The notes: a model not told the origin generated them from the sequence alone. 15,064 nucleotides of DNA from Candidatus Sigynarchaeota archaeon (GCA_030587525.1 JAUQYW010000076.1:1-15064); one strand, 5' to 3'. Positions 8,310 to 15,064 are shown, counted from the first letter of the stretch. Translations and numbers: made by a program.

Positions 8310-8593
8310 ATCATTTCACTTCTCAGGGAGGAAAGCATAGATCTCTATCGATTTTTGTGAAAATAGATAGCCGCAATCGATCGGTTCGAAGTATGCTCTC
8401 CGAAATGGTGTTAATCATATTTGGTCTAATTTGTTATTAATATTTACATGCCTTGCTGCTTTGTTGAAAAAAGTCTTTATGAAACGCCATTTCCGGTAAT
8501 GGAAGCAGGTTCCGGCAATATTTCAAAACCAGGTGGGAACTCATAGTTGAATTCAAATGGTTGTGAGAAATCATAGCACCCGTACAGCAGAGC
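8310..8593. other. Intergenic region upstream of the HMGS-like gene
   Basis: This stretch probably carries the promoter of the HMGS-like/thiolase operon. An A/T-rich TATA-like stretch, TAAATATTAATAA on the minus strand, lies near 8434-8446 and would give a leader of about 100 nt. A 40-residue minus-strand tail with protein-like composition ends at a stop near 8477, but no start or domain could be assigned. Confidence 0.4.
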
Positions 8594-8600
8594 AAAAAAA
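8594..8600 (-). terminator. U-tract terminator after the 7TM-longin gene
   Basis: Seven consecutive T on the minus strand begin 16 nt downstream of the stop codon (8616-8618). No stem is evident, in keeping with archaeal oligo-U termination. Confidence 0.5.
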
Positions 8601-8615
8601 GGTGAAGGGGGATAA

Positions 8616-9737
8616 TCAACCAAAATATTTAACTGCAATCTCCTCGGTATTCGTGAATTTCGAGACATTCCCGCTGAATGATGCAATTTCCGCGGCAAAT
8701 CGAGTCTCGAACTCGCGTGTGAATTGCACATGAGCGCTATCGGATGCTTGAGATGCATAATCCACGATGAGCGCACACGTGAATGAACCACGGTCAATGA
8801 TCCGAACGGTTTTCCCTTTGAACAGGATCGATTCAACGGGCGTCGTCGTCTTCGTCGATTCCTTGAAAAGGGCGGTCACGGCGGTGATCGCCCCGGCGAG
8901 GAGCTGGATGTCGGTATCTGAAATGTCCTCCCTGAAGGTCTTCGAGTACAAGGGGACACCGTTCTTCGCGTAAACGAGCAACACGTGCACGCGTTGAAGT
9001 TGGAGCAACCAAGGAGTCTTGTTGACCTTGTAAAAGGCCAATCCAATGATGATCGTGCCGATCACGCGCGTTAAACCGATGTTCATCGTGATCTCACGTA
9101 AATACGCATGTATGCTTGTCTCGATCGCCGCGGGTGTGAAGGATCCGACCATCTGCGATAGGAAAATGCCGATGAACAGCCACGTGATGAGATGTTTCTG
9201 CTTCATATTTTTCGTGAGCTTGCGTTTCTTGAAGAATGTAAACGCGAGCCAAATAAACACGAGAAGCGAGTACATGAGAAGAAAAAACGTGGTGATCGTC
9301 TGGCGCTGGAATTGAACGATGTAGGTGTTTCCAATGAATGTCGTTATCGATTCTGTTGTCAAGGTGGGATCTGCAATAATGGTTCCGATGATCAATGCCG
9401 CGAGCGCGGCGAAGAGGCCGACGCGTGGCGTGAACGGTTTGCTCTCCTCGAATGCCTCGAGCACCATGAGCACGACGAGCATGGCGTCGATGTCGATTAT
9501 CTGCGCGATGATGAAGAAGATTTCTGCAATGGCTTGCACGTTCGCAACCGACGAGATGATCATGCATCCTTGATTTGCCAAGGTTACCGCGAATAAGGCT
9601 GCCAGGTGCAAGAACATCTTCTGACCCGTTTTTGCGTGCTGCCGAATGAAAAACAGGAGAAATATCGCGACAGGAAGGAAACTGACTATAGGATAAAGCA
9701 TTGCAAGCAATGCCAAGAGCGGTTGTTGAAGGATCAT
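8616..9737 (-). CDS. Seven-transmembrane protein with C-terminal longin/roadblock-like domain
   Basis: The 373-residue protein has seven hydrophobic helices at about 6-31, 41-65, 69-94, 106-122, 147-169, 182-204 and 215-238. Basic residues cluster after TM1 (RQHAKTGQK), between TM5 and TM6 (KKRKLTKNMKQKH) and after TM7. By the positive-inside rule the N-terminus is outside and the C-terminus in the cytosol. Residues about 248-355 read as two strands (VHVLLVYA, VPLYSKTF), a helix (DIQLLAGAITAVTALFKE), three strands and a final long helix. This order matches longin or roadblock-like folds, which in other systems bind small GTPases. The pairing suggests a membrane sensor or GTPase-docking protein; no family name is recognised. 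The start ATG 9737 has only weak GAG upstream. The gene is monocistronic and divergent from the next gene. Confidence 0.82.
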   Translation of the reverse strand: MILQQPLLALLAMLYPIVSFLPVAIFLLFFIRQHAKTGQKMFLHLAALFAVTLANQGCMIISSVANVQAIAEIFFIIAQIIDIDAMLVVLMVLEAFEESKPFTPRVGLFAALAALIIGTIIADPTLTTESITTFIGNTYIVQFQRQTITTFFLLMYSLLVFIWLAFTFFKKRKLTKNMKQKHLITWLFIGIFLSQMVGSFTPAAIETSIHAYLREITMNIGLTRVIGTIIIGLAFYKVNKTPWLLQLQRVHVLLVYAKNGVPLYSKTFREDISDTDIQLLAGAITAVTALFKESTKTTTPVESILFKGKTVRIIDRGSFTCALIVDYASQASDSAHVQFTREFETRFAAEIASFSGNVSKFTNTEEIAVKYFG

Positions 9738-9856
9738 CGGATTGCATCTCGATAAGACGAATCGTGGTATTCTTTAAGAGTTATCCATACTATGGCAGAA
9801 GGATCTTTAAACTTTATGATTACCGACTGCGTGCCATGCCCAGGATGGTAGTTCAC

Positions 9857-9891
9857 TATATAATCTAGCACCTAGCACATACCGTTTATAA
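9857..9891 (+). promoter_or_regulatory. Candidate promoter region: two TATA-like boxes flanking a tandem 7-mer
   Basis: TATATAAT (9857-9864) and TTTATAA (9885-9891) bracket a perfect tandem repeat CTAGCAC/CTAGCAC (9865-9878). The second box would place a transcript start near 9914, ahead of the plus-strand gene. The first box is nearly symmetric and could also serve the divergent 7TM gene. The repeat may be an operator, but this is inferred only from position. Confidence 0.4.
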
Positions 9892-9978
9892 CACGCCCCG
9901 ATTTTTTTAACGTGGTAGCTCGATTTATCATCTCTCGATCAAAAGGTGACCTCGACAACGTGCGGAAAAGTCCGGTAC

Positions 9979-10728
9979 ATGAAAAAAGACCGGTGGCGAC
10001 CGATTTACCGGTATCCCTTTGGAAATGCCTTCGTCTACCTCATCGGCAGTCTTGTCGGCACGGGCACGGGTGCCGCCGCCGGGCTTATTACCGTGCAAGC
10101 ATGCCAAGCGGCCATCTCGTGCGGAGTTCACGCCGCTGCCGTGCCGGCAGCCATCGCGCTCGTCATCGGACATGTTATCGCACGGTACTTGTTTTTCGTG
10201 ACCCAGATCACGCGGTTGCGCAACGCCATTCTTGCCTCGATCGCGGCATTTCTCCAAGCCACGGGGATCGTGCTTGCACCGGCGATGCCATTCCTGGGTA
10301 TCGGGATCATGGTGATCGCGTGGGGTATCGTTGCCGTTTTCTTCGCGCATTATGGCCGCATCCGGCTCTACACGGATGCCGTCGTCATCGGCAAGCTCGT
10401 GCTACCTTACTCGGAATTCGTTTACACCGAGTTCTCGACGGGGAAGCCCTTCCAGGATCACGTGCCGGAGCAGGGCAAGGGGAAAGCGATCGAGATCATC
10501 ACGCCGATTGATTACGAGTATATCGAGGAGAACTTCGGCGTCTTCCATCCATACACGTTCATCATCACGCGGGAAAAAACGTACGTCGTGCAATCCTTGA
10601 CGCACCGGCCGGAGTTCGTTGCCAACGTGCGCAACGCGTGGGCTTGTTATGATTGGGATCGGAGGCAAAAGCAGGAGCAAAAACAAGACGGAACAAGGAA
10701 CCACGACCCCGGCAGCATCACGGCGTGA
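9979..10728 (+). CDS. Four-helix membrane protein with cytosolic beta-rich domain, family unknown
   Basis: From ATG 9979 the product has 249 residues. Hydrophobic helices lie at about 17-40, 52-74, 82-103 and 104-124. They are followed by a soluble domain of about 100 residues (127-222) with alternating strands, beginning RIRLYTDAVVIGKLVLPYSE. That segment resembles the opening of bacterial PH-like domains, but the similarity is weak. The tail is rich in Gln, Lys and Asp and probably disordered. No catalytic or metal motif is visible. An in-frame GTG at 9946 would add 11 residues; neither start has a well-placed Shine-Dalgarno, and ATG is preferred because the protein then begins with a basic segment before the first helix. 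Its stop codon overlaps the stop of the convergent gene by 11 bp. Confidence 0.75.
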   Translation: MKKDRWRPIYRYPFGNAFVYLIGSLVGTGTGAAAGLITVQACQAAISCGVHAAAVPAAIALVIGHVIARYLFFVTQITRLRNAILASIAAFLQATGIVLAPAMPFLGIGIMVIAWGIVAVFFAHYGRIRLYTDAVVIGKLVLPYSEFVYTEFSTGKPFQDHVPEQGKGKAIEIITPIDYEYIEENFGVFHPYTFIITREKTYVVQSLTHRPEFVANVRNAWACYDWDRRQKQEQKQDGTRNHDPGSITA

Positions 10729-12112
10729 AGGTCTCGTTGCAATACACGCAGGATATTTCCTTTCCGGCGACTTGCTTGAACTGGTCTTGCGGGAGGGCCA
10801 TGTGCTGCTGGCAATGAGGGCACTTGAAGACCCGGTTGAGGGGCGCGCCGCAGTCGCTGCACGCATAGACGAGGTCGATGCTCGGGTCCTTGATCCGGTA
10901 AAACTTCCCGCATTCGCCGCACGAATAATTCGGGTCTGGCAAGTCAACCGCGGATTCTTCGGGCTTGAGATCTTCGGGGGATTCGATCACCACCGGCTCG
11001 TCTGCTTCGGTGGATGCATCCGTGGCTTCGGTGTTGCTAGGTTCTTCCACGGGCTCTTCGGTGCCGGGTGATGGCCCCTCGGCTGGAGATTCCGCGGGTT
11101 CAATAGCGGCTTCCGGTGGCGTGGCGGGGCCGGGCTCAGGAACGTCTTCCAAGGACGAGTCGATCTTCGGACTTTCAGCAGCGACCGGTTCTGCATCCGC
11201 GGGCTTCGTGCTCTTTTCCTCGCCTTGCCCGTGAAGGGTCCTCGCAATTTTCTTGAGCATGGTCCCGGCAGATTCCACGCGACTTTCCATGACTTGCAAC
11301 ACACCAGCACGCTCTTGCATCGCGGGTTTTGCAATGGCTTTCTTATACCTGGCAATCGCCGCAAGCAAGCTCTTCTGCGCGGCTTGCAAGTCGCCCGTCT
11401 CCAAGGCGGCGGACCCGTGATAAAACATGGCATCGGCACTCCACGGCGCGAGCTCGATCGCCTTGGCAAAGCACTGCTTGGCCTGCTCGGCATCGCCGTT
11501 TTCCATGAGATCCTTGCCCTGATTGATCCAGCCGTTCGCGTCCACGTTCTTCGCGAAGGTTTTAATGGCCGAGGTCGGCGACGTCGGCTTGGCTTTCGGT
11601 TTGGCGGGAGGGGACACGGGCTTGGGTTGCTTCGCGATCGACACGGGTTTCGGTCGAGGCGGGGCTGTCGATGACGTGGGCCCAGTTGCGGTGGTCGCGA
11701 GCCGCGCTGCCTCGTCCCGCTTCTTGCTCGCGAGAGCTTCCAGGGCGATCTTGATCATCTTGTGATTCTGCAGCACCGGATTGAGCATGCCGGAGAGCTG
11801 GCCTTGCAATGCCTTGTCACTGATTTGCTTGATGAGTTCCGAATACTCTCGCACGAGCGGGGAGATCTTGAGGAAGAAATCAATGCCCATGGCCGTCTTT
11901 TCCGGGATTTCCGCAGCGAAGCACTCTACCATGGCATCATACGTGACCATGATTTCCTTGAACTTGGCAACGATCTTGGTTTTCAACGGCGTTGCCTTGA
12001 TCGCGTCGAAGGCCGCGGTGCCGCTTGGCATCGACTTCAGATCCATTCCCTTGAGCTTGATGACCAACCGAGTCGCCTCTTCACGATCATACCATTTGTT
12101 GCTATTTAACAA
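10718..12112 (-). CDS. TPR protein with Pro/Glu-rich linkers and C-terminal zinc ribbons
   Basis: The 464-residue product has four parts. Residues about 1-135 are helical and of unknown family. Residues 140-185 form a Pro/Lys/Ser/Thr-rich linker. Residues about 193-260 hold two TPR-like repeats (GWINQGKDLMENGDAEQAKQ, then YHGSAALETGDLQAAQKSLL). Residues 300-393 form an acidic Pro/Glu/Ala linker. The end carries four CxxC knuckles (398/401, 418/421, 431/434, 455/458), enough for two zinc sites. No signal peptide or membrane helix is present, so it is probably a cytosolic adaptor. The only start before the helical domain is TTG 12112; an in-frame stop lies about 45 nt upstream. An A/T-rich element near 12155-12172 sits at a suitable distance for that start. 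It is convergent with the four-helix gene and divergent from another zinc-knuckle protein. Confidence 0.82.
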   Translation of the reverse strand: MLNSNKWYDREEATRLVIKLKGMDLKSMPSGTAAFDAIKATPLKTKIVAKFKEIMVTYDAMVECFAAEIPEKTAMGIDFFLKISPLVREYSELIKQISDKALQGQLSGMLNPVLQNHKMIKIALEALASKKRDEAARLATTATGPTSSTAPPRPKPVSIAKQPKPVSPPAKPKAKPTSPTSAIKTFAKNVDANGWINQGKDLMENGDAEQAKQCFAKAIELAPWSADAMFYHGSAALETGDLQAAQKSLLAAIARYKKAIAKPAMQERAGVLQVMESRVESAGTMLKKIARTLHGQGEEKSTKPADAEPVAAESPKIDSSLEDVPEPGPATPPEAAIEPAESPAEGPSPGTEEPVEEPSNTEATDASTEADEPVVIESPEDLKPEESAVDLPDPNYSCGECGKFYRIKDPSIDLVYACSDCGAPLNRVFKCPHCQQHMALPQDQFKQVAGKEISCVYCNETFTP

Positions 12113-12140
12113 TTGTGCATTCCAGTTGCCATAGTTCTTG

Positions 12141-12191
12141 CTTGAATGAACATGTTAAGAATTATTTTTTTATTCAAGGGGATGAATTCTT
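12141..12191. promoter_or_regulatory. Divergent promoter region with two interlocked inverted repeats
   Basis: The 119 nt between the TTG start of the TPR gene and the ATG of the plus-strand gene contain an A/T-rich core (about 12160-12173). Around it lie CTTGAAT (12141-12147) with ATTCAAG (12172-12178), and AAGAATT (12157-12163) with AATTCTT (12185-12191). Both pairs are perfect 7-bp inverted repeats and they interleave. They could be binding sites for a dimeric regulator controlling both genes; the function is inferred. Confidence 0.4.
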
Positions 12192-12231
12192 GGATCACTG
12201 GTTAGACTAATCGCACACGGGAAAACCAATC

Positions 12232-13200
12232 ATGGGATACAGAACGGTGATTGTCCGGGGATACCGGTACAATTGCGCGAGCTGTAGCACCAACACGTTC
12301 ATTGATGAGAAGTATCTCGACAAGATGAAGTGCCCTGGATGCGGCCGGCACATCTGCGGGTCATGCAGGAACCAGAACGGGTGCTGCAAGGCATGCTATT
12401 CGACCTTGCCTCCAGAAACCCGGCGGCGAATCCAAGCCCTGGGTAAGCAAGTCCTGGCCCGACGCTTGCCGTTCGCCATCTTTTGCGGATTGTCCATTTT
12501 CGGTCTCGCGGGATTCCAGCTGTTTTTCACGCTCGGGTATGGCATTGGCTTCCCGCTGTGGGCTGGCGTCACGCTGCCTTCGATGATCCTTGCCTTGTGT
12601 TTCATCGCGATGTTCTGCAATGCGCCGATCAAGGTCGGCGAGGCGCGGCACGCGGTCGTCGAAAGCGTCTTTTCCCCTCCGTCGCAATTTTCCACGGGCG
12701 CGATGATCGCACGCGATGCAACGACGACATATCCTGGCTCGAAGAAGGCCATGATCGACACGTCCAGGCTCCGCATCTTCGACCGGTTCAAGCCGGTCGA
12801 TTTCAAAGGCCAAGCCTTGAACCTGCTGGCGGACCTCGCGCCGGAGCAGCTCAAATATTTTTCCGCTAACTGGTACCTCGGGTTGGACCAGCAAGGATTC
12901 GCCGACCATTTCACGAAATCGGTCGTCGCCCCGAAGGTGCAGCAGATCGGGCCGACCATGGCAATCTCGCTGTTCTTGTGCCTGGTCCAGGACATGGTCA
13001 ACTTGCTCTACAATTTCGACGATAAAATCGGGGATAACTTGTCGATCGCGGAATCGGCGCAGGAACTGGTGGACTTCGCCATGATCGACCCGGCGCTGGC
13101 GGTGCCGTATCTCACCTTCGAGGGCACCACGCTCCGCACGGCGGTGCTGGAAATCAACCCGACGTTCCTCGGCGTTATCCGGGGCATGAAAACGAGGTAA
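12232..13200 (+). CDS. Cysteine-rich (treble-clef/RING-like) two-helix membrane protein, family unknown
   Basis: The 322-residue product begins with four cysteine pairs: C15/C18, C34/C37, C42/C45 and C52/C55, plus C51. The spacing, especially C-x2-C-x4-C-x2-C-x6-C-x2-C, fits a two-zinc knuckle such as a RING, FYVE or double zinc ribbon, but no signature residue selects one. Two hydrophobic helices follow (about 80-101 and 107-129). Residues about 135-322 are a soluble, mostly helical domain with no recognised motif. A helical hairpin would leave both ends on the same, probably cytosolic, side. ATG 12232 lacks a clear Shine-Dalgarno. It is divergent from the TPR/zinc-ribbon gene and convergent with the acyl-CoA dehydrogenase gene. 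Confidence 0.8.
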   Translation: MGYRTVIVRGYRYNCASCSTNTFIDEKYLDKMKCPGCGRHICGSCRNQNGCCKACYSTLPPETRRRIQALGKQVLARRLPFAIFCGLSIFGLAGFQLFFTLGYGIGFPLWAGVTLPSMILALCFIAMFCNAPIKVGEARHAVVESVFSPPSQFSTGAMIARDATTTYPGSKKAMIDTSRLRIFDRFKPVDFKGQALNLLADLAPEQLKYFSANWYLGLDQQGFADHFTKSVVAPKVQQIGPTMAISLFLCLVQDMVNLLYNFDDKIGDNLSIAESAQELVDFAMIDPALAVPYLTFEGTTLRTAVLEINPTFLGVIRGMKTR

Positions 13201-13227
13201 AGCTGCTTAATCGTTAAAATGAAGAGG

Positions 13228-13233
13228 AAAAAA
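13228..13233 (-). terminator. U-tract terminator after the acyl-CoA dehydrogenase gene
   Basis: Read on the minus strand, six consecutive T lie 22 nt after the stop codon in an A/T-rich 55-nt gap between two convergent genes. On the plus strand the same gap offers only a four-T run (13250-13253) for the opposing gene. Confidence 0.4.
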
Positions 13234-13255
13234 GTTAAGAGAAATTCTATTTTGT

Positions 13256-14587
13256 TTACCGGTTCGATGACGACCACAACTTGCGCAAGGCCATCGAGAT
13301 CACGTAGAGCTGGATCTGGCGGGCGCCGCCGACGACTTCCTGGATGCGGGAGACGCCGAGGTAATCTTGCATGAGCGTGTTATCGCTAACGCCTGCACCA
13401 CCCATGACGTTCGCCATCTCGTAGCACGTGCGCTCGGCGAGTATAGCACCCTGGTACTTCATCTGGGATGCGCTGGCAACGAGTGCCATGGCCAGCGGGC
13501 CGGGCAACTTGCCGCCGTATTTCTTGAGTGCCTCATCGTAGCTGCGGCAGAACTGGAGGACCGCGAGCGTGAAGTTCGTGATCTGTGCCCACGAGTCCGC
13601 GAGCAGGAACCCGACGCCCTGATGCTTGATGATTTCTTGGCCCATCTGCTTGCGCAGGTTCGCGTAGATGGCTGCGAAAGCGAAGGCACCCCACGCCTCG
13701 CACACGTCGAGAATCGCGATGCCCATACGCTCTGGGACGAGGCCCTCGAAGAGGCCATCCTTGCCCTTGCCCACGTCGCACAAGATGCGCTCGTTGGGGA
13801 CGAAGGTTTCCTTGAACGTTTCCTTGCCGATCCAGATCCTCGGCGTCCATGGAATGAACGTGCGCTCGATATTGACCGTGGGATCGGGGAGGAGGACGAG
13901 GCTCTGGGTCATCTTCATATCCGCGTCCTTGGCCGCGGGTTCCGTGGTGCCGTAGACGACCGCGTACTTGGATTTCGGCGCGTTGGTGTTGTAGCACTTG
14001 GTGCCGGTGATCTTGAGGCCGTCTGCAGATCGCACTGAAATCGTGTCCGGGTGGTTTGCGTCGCTGCCCTTCAGCGGTTCGGTGATGCAGATGCAACCCG
14101 CGACTTCACCAGTGACCAGTTCCTTCAAGGCTTTCAAGCACGGCTCGCGATTGTCGTGGTGGTGCTTGATCGGGTTGATCGCTAGCACTGAAGCCCCCAT
14201 AGCCATGTTAAACTGGGGATCGAACATGTCGACCGCGAGGCCACGCATAAATTCCATCGCGAGCCCGTCTTTCTCGCCATGGTCGACGCCGACTTCCGGA
14301 AAGCTCTGTGAACGCGTCACGTAGTGCTCTACCCCAAAATCTTTGATCCACGGGTAGAAATCCTCGTTGTGCATTATCGTGTTCTTTTTCTCGTACTTCA
14401 AACAAAAGCGCTGGACCTTGTCGAACATGTTTTTCTCGTTATCGTTCAAGATCGACATCATATTTGCGTTGACGAACGCGTAACGATTTTTCAACGACAT
14501 TGCCTCCAGGATCTCGTCCGGGATGGTCTGCGCTTCCATTTTCTTGTAAATCTGTTTCTTTTCTGGTTGTCCAGTTGGTTGTTCCAT
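13256..14587 (-). CDS. Acyl-CoA dehydrogenase family flavoprotein
   Basis: From ATG 14587 the product has 443 residues, slightly longer than typical members. It carries the flavin/substrate signature GCICITEPLKGSDA (164-177) at the middle beta-domain and the helical C-terminal half with MGGAGVSDNTLMQDYLG (395-411). The usual catalytic Glu of the IYEGT motif corresponds to Glu417 in RIQEVVGG, so the base seems retained, but the following Gly-Thr is replaced and a few residues are inserted. It would oxidise an acyl-CoA at the alpha-beta bond and pass electrons to an electron-transfer flavoprotein. The substrate is unknown. ATG 14587 has AAGG 8 nt upstream and lies about 50 nt below a TATA box. 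The in-frame GTG 14623 would fall before the predicted transcript start and is rejected. With the thiolase operon it suggests acyl-CoA breakdown. Confidence 0.92.
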   Translation of the reverse strand: MEQPTGQPEKKQIYKKMEAQTIPDEILEAMSLKNRYAFVNANMMSILNDNEKNMFDKVQRFCLKYEKKNTIMHNEDFYPWIKDFGVEHYVTRSQSFPEVGVDHGEKDGLAMEFMRGLAVDMFDPQFNMAMGASVLAINPIKHHHDNREPCLKALKELVTGEVAGCICITEPLKGSDANHPDTISVRSADGLKITGTKCYNTNAPKSKYAVVYGTTEPAAKDADMKMTQSLVLLPDPTVNIERTFIPWTPRIWIGKETFKETFVPNERILCDVGKGKDGLFEGLVPERMGIAILDVCEAWGAFAFAAIYANLRKQMGQEIIKHQGVGFLLADSWAQITNFTLAVLQFCRSYDEALKKYGGKLPGPLAMALVASASQMKYQGAILAERTCYEMANVMGGAGVSDNTLMQDYLGVSRIQEVVGGARQIQLYVISMALRKLWSSSNR

Positions 14588-14633
14588 CGAAATCGCCTTT
14601 TCATTCACTAAAAGAGGATTCACACGAAGTGAA

Positions 14634-14642
14634 TAATATAAA
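14634..14642 (-). promoter_or_regulatory. TATA box of the acyl-CoA dehydrogenase gene
   Basis: CTTTATATT on the minus strand matches an archaeal TATA box. Transcription would start about 26 nt downstream, near 14612, giving a leader of about 25 nt to ATG 14587 and excluding the GTG at 14623 as a start. Confidence 0.6.
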
Positions 14643-14680
14643 GTCGGTTTGTTTCAATAAAAATGTTTATTCTCTCATAA

Positions 14681-14707
14681 GGGAGGTACGGGGAATTGAA
14701 CCCGGCC
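14681..14707 (-). other. tRNA 3'-end fragment (T-arm and acceptor strand only)
   Basis: Read on the minus strand, CCGGGTTCAATTCCCCG followed by TACCTCCC has the form of a T-arm (GTTCAATTC loop region) joined to the 3' acceptor strand of a tRNA. The T-stem has one C-C mismatch. No matching 5' acceptor strand (GGGAGGTA), D-arm or anticodon arm is found in the roughly 360 nt upstream, and CCA is not encoded. It is not an intact tRNA gene. It may be a relic left by an element that integrated at a tRNA 3' end, a half of a split tRNA, or a chance match. Confidence 0.45.
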
Positions 14708-14772
14708 TCGCTTGGCACGCACTTTTCCGGCTTGTGATCAAGGACAATCAAACTTGGATAGATTGGTAAACG

Positions 14773-14795
14773 AAAAAAGTCGAAGGGAAAAAAAA
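14773..14795 (-). terminator. Double U-tract terminator after the corrinoid protein gene
   Basis: On the minus strand a run of eight T (14795-14788) and one of six T (14778-14773) lie 27-50 nt after the stop codon. Two closely spaced oligo-U tracts without a stem are typical of archaeal terminators. Confidence 0.6.
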
Positions 14796-14822
14796 GGAAG
14801 CATAAAATCGAGATTACTTCAA

Positions 14823-15064
14823 TTACTTGGTTTTTTCAACTAACTTCAAGGCCTCTTTTACAGCTAAGGGTCCTGTGAGTGCCCAACCATCTGCACCGTA
14901 TTGCTTGGCAATTTCATCGGTCACGGGCCCGCCACCGACCATTATTTTTGCCTTCATTTCGGTTTCTTTTGCCAAATTCACGATCTTTTCTATCAGCGGG
15001 AATTTCGAGCTCAGCATGACCGAAACCATCAGCAAATCAGCTTCCAGCTTGTGCGCTTCCTCGA
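14823..15064 (-). CDS. Corrinoid (B12-binding) protein, C-terminal part only
   Basis: The frame is open to the right edge; only the last 79 residues are present. They match the end of a cobalamin-binding Rossmann domain: EADLLMVSVMLSS, the GGGPV loop, then KQYGADGWALTGPLAVKEAL. This pattern is typical of methyltransferase corrinoid proteins (MtaC/MtbC/MttC-like, commonly GGAPV and GADGYA). The His-containing D-x-H-x-x-G cobalt ligand motif would lie outside the window. Such proteins carry a methyl group between a substrate methyltransferase and a second acceptor. The methylated substrate cannot be read from this fragment, and no methyltransferase gene lies in the window. Confidence 0.85.
   Translation of the reverse strand, partial: EEAHKLEADLLMVSVMLSSKFPLIEKIVNLAKETEMKAKIMVGGGPVTDEIAKQYGADGWALTGPLAVKEALKLVEKTK

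Noticed and set aside
6771..8360. A 529-codon open frame on the plus strand opposite the HMGS-like/DUF35 gene
   Set aside because: It is rich in His, Arg and Leu, shows no domain, and is fully antisense to a gene with clear fold motifs; it is a shadow of high-GC codon usage.
8477..8615. Minus-strand tail of about 40 residues (SQPFEFNYEFPP...) downstream of the 7TM gene, faintly arrestin-like
   Set aside because: It has no start of its own, lies past the oligo-U tract of the 7TM gene, and the resemblance rests on a few Phe/Pro residues.
9094..9747. A 217-codon minus-strand frame overlapping the 7TM gene
   Set aside because: It is a His/Arg-rich frame-shifted reading of the 7TM region without hydrophobic periodicity.
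14588..14623. GTG 14623 as the start of the acyl-CoA dehydrogenase
   Set aside because: It lies only about 11 nt from the TATA box and so upstream of the expected transcript start; ATG 14587 has a Shine-Dalgarno.
1..15064. CRISPR arrays, insertion sequences, rRNA genes
   Set aside because: No regularly spaced repeats, transposase motifs, terminal inverted repeats or rRNA-like sequence were seen on either strand.

Overview
The window looks archaeal. Short Shine-Dalgarno motifs and A/T-rich TATA-like boxes precede several genes, bare U-tracts follow them, and two genes can only start at TTG. The protein set also points that way: a thiolase next to an HMG-CoA-synthase/DUF35 protein, a corrinoid protein, zinc-ribbon membrane proteins and an arrestin-fold protein. 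The arrestin-fold protein and a seven-helix membrane protein with a longin-like tail would fit an Asgard archaeon of moderate GC. That placement is inference from gene content, not from a marker gene.

Layout. Positions 1-2035 (minus) hold a membrane-anchored alpha/beta hydrolase whose polytopic C-terminus runs off the left edge. It was recovered by translating the minus strand directly, because the frame has no stop inside the window. Next come a broken arrestin C-domain (2163-2600), an intact arrestin-fold gene (2662-3618) and a soluble PAS histidine kinase (3714-5297), all on the minus strand. Positions 5633-8309 are a tight minus-strand pair: an HMG-CoA-synthase-like protein fused to a DUF35 Zn-ribbon/OB module, then an SCP2-like thiolase. 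Positions 8616-9737 (minus) encode a 7TM plus longin-like protein. Positions 9979-10728 (plus) encode a four-helix membrane protein whose stop overlaps that of a TPR/zinc-ribbon protein on the minus strand (10718-12112). Divergent from the latter is a cysteine-rich two-helix membrane protein (12232-13200, plus). The right end carries an acyl-CoA dehydrogenase (13256-14587, minus), a short stretch resembling the 3' end of a tRNA (about 14681-14707, minus) and the C-terminus of a corrinoid protein (14823 to the right edge, minus).

How the genes may work together. The thiolase, HMGS-like/DUF35 protein and acyl-CoA dehydrogenase suggest acyl-CoA metabolism. The HMGS-like domain lacks the expected catalytic Glu, Cys and His, so it is unlikely to be the HMG-CoA synthase of the mevalonate pathway. 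The arrestin-fold protein, histidine kinase, 7TM-longin protein and the zinc-ribbon membrane proteins form a loose signalling or membrane-trafficking flavoured neighbourhood. Nothing in the sequence proves they act together. No CRISPR array, rRNA or insertion sequence was seen.
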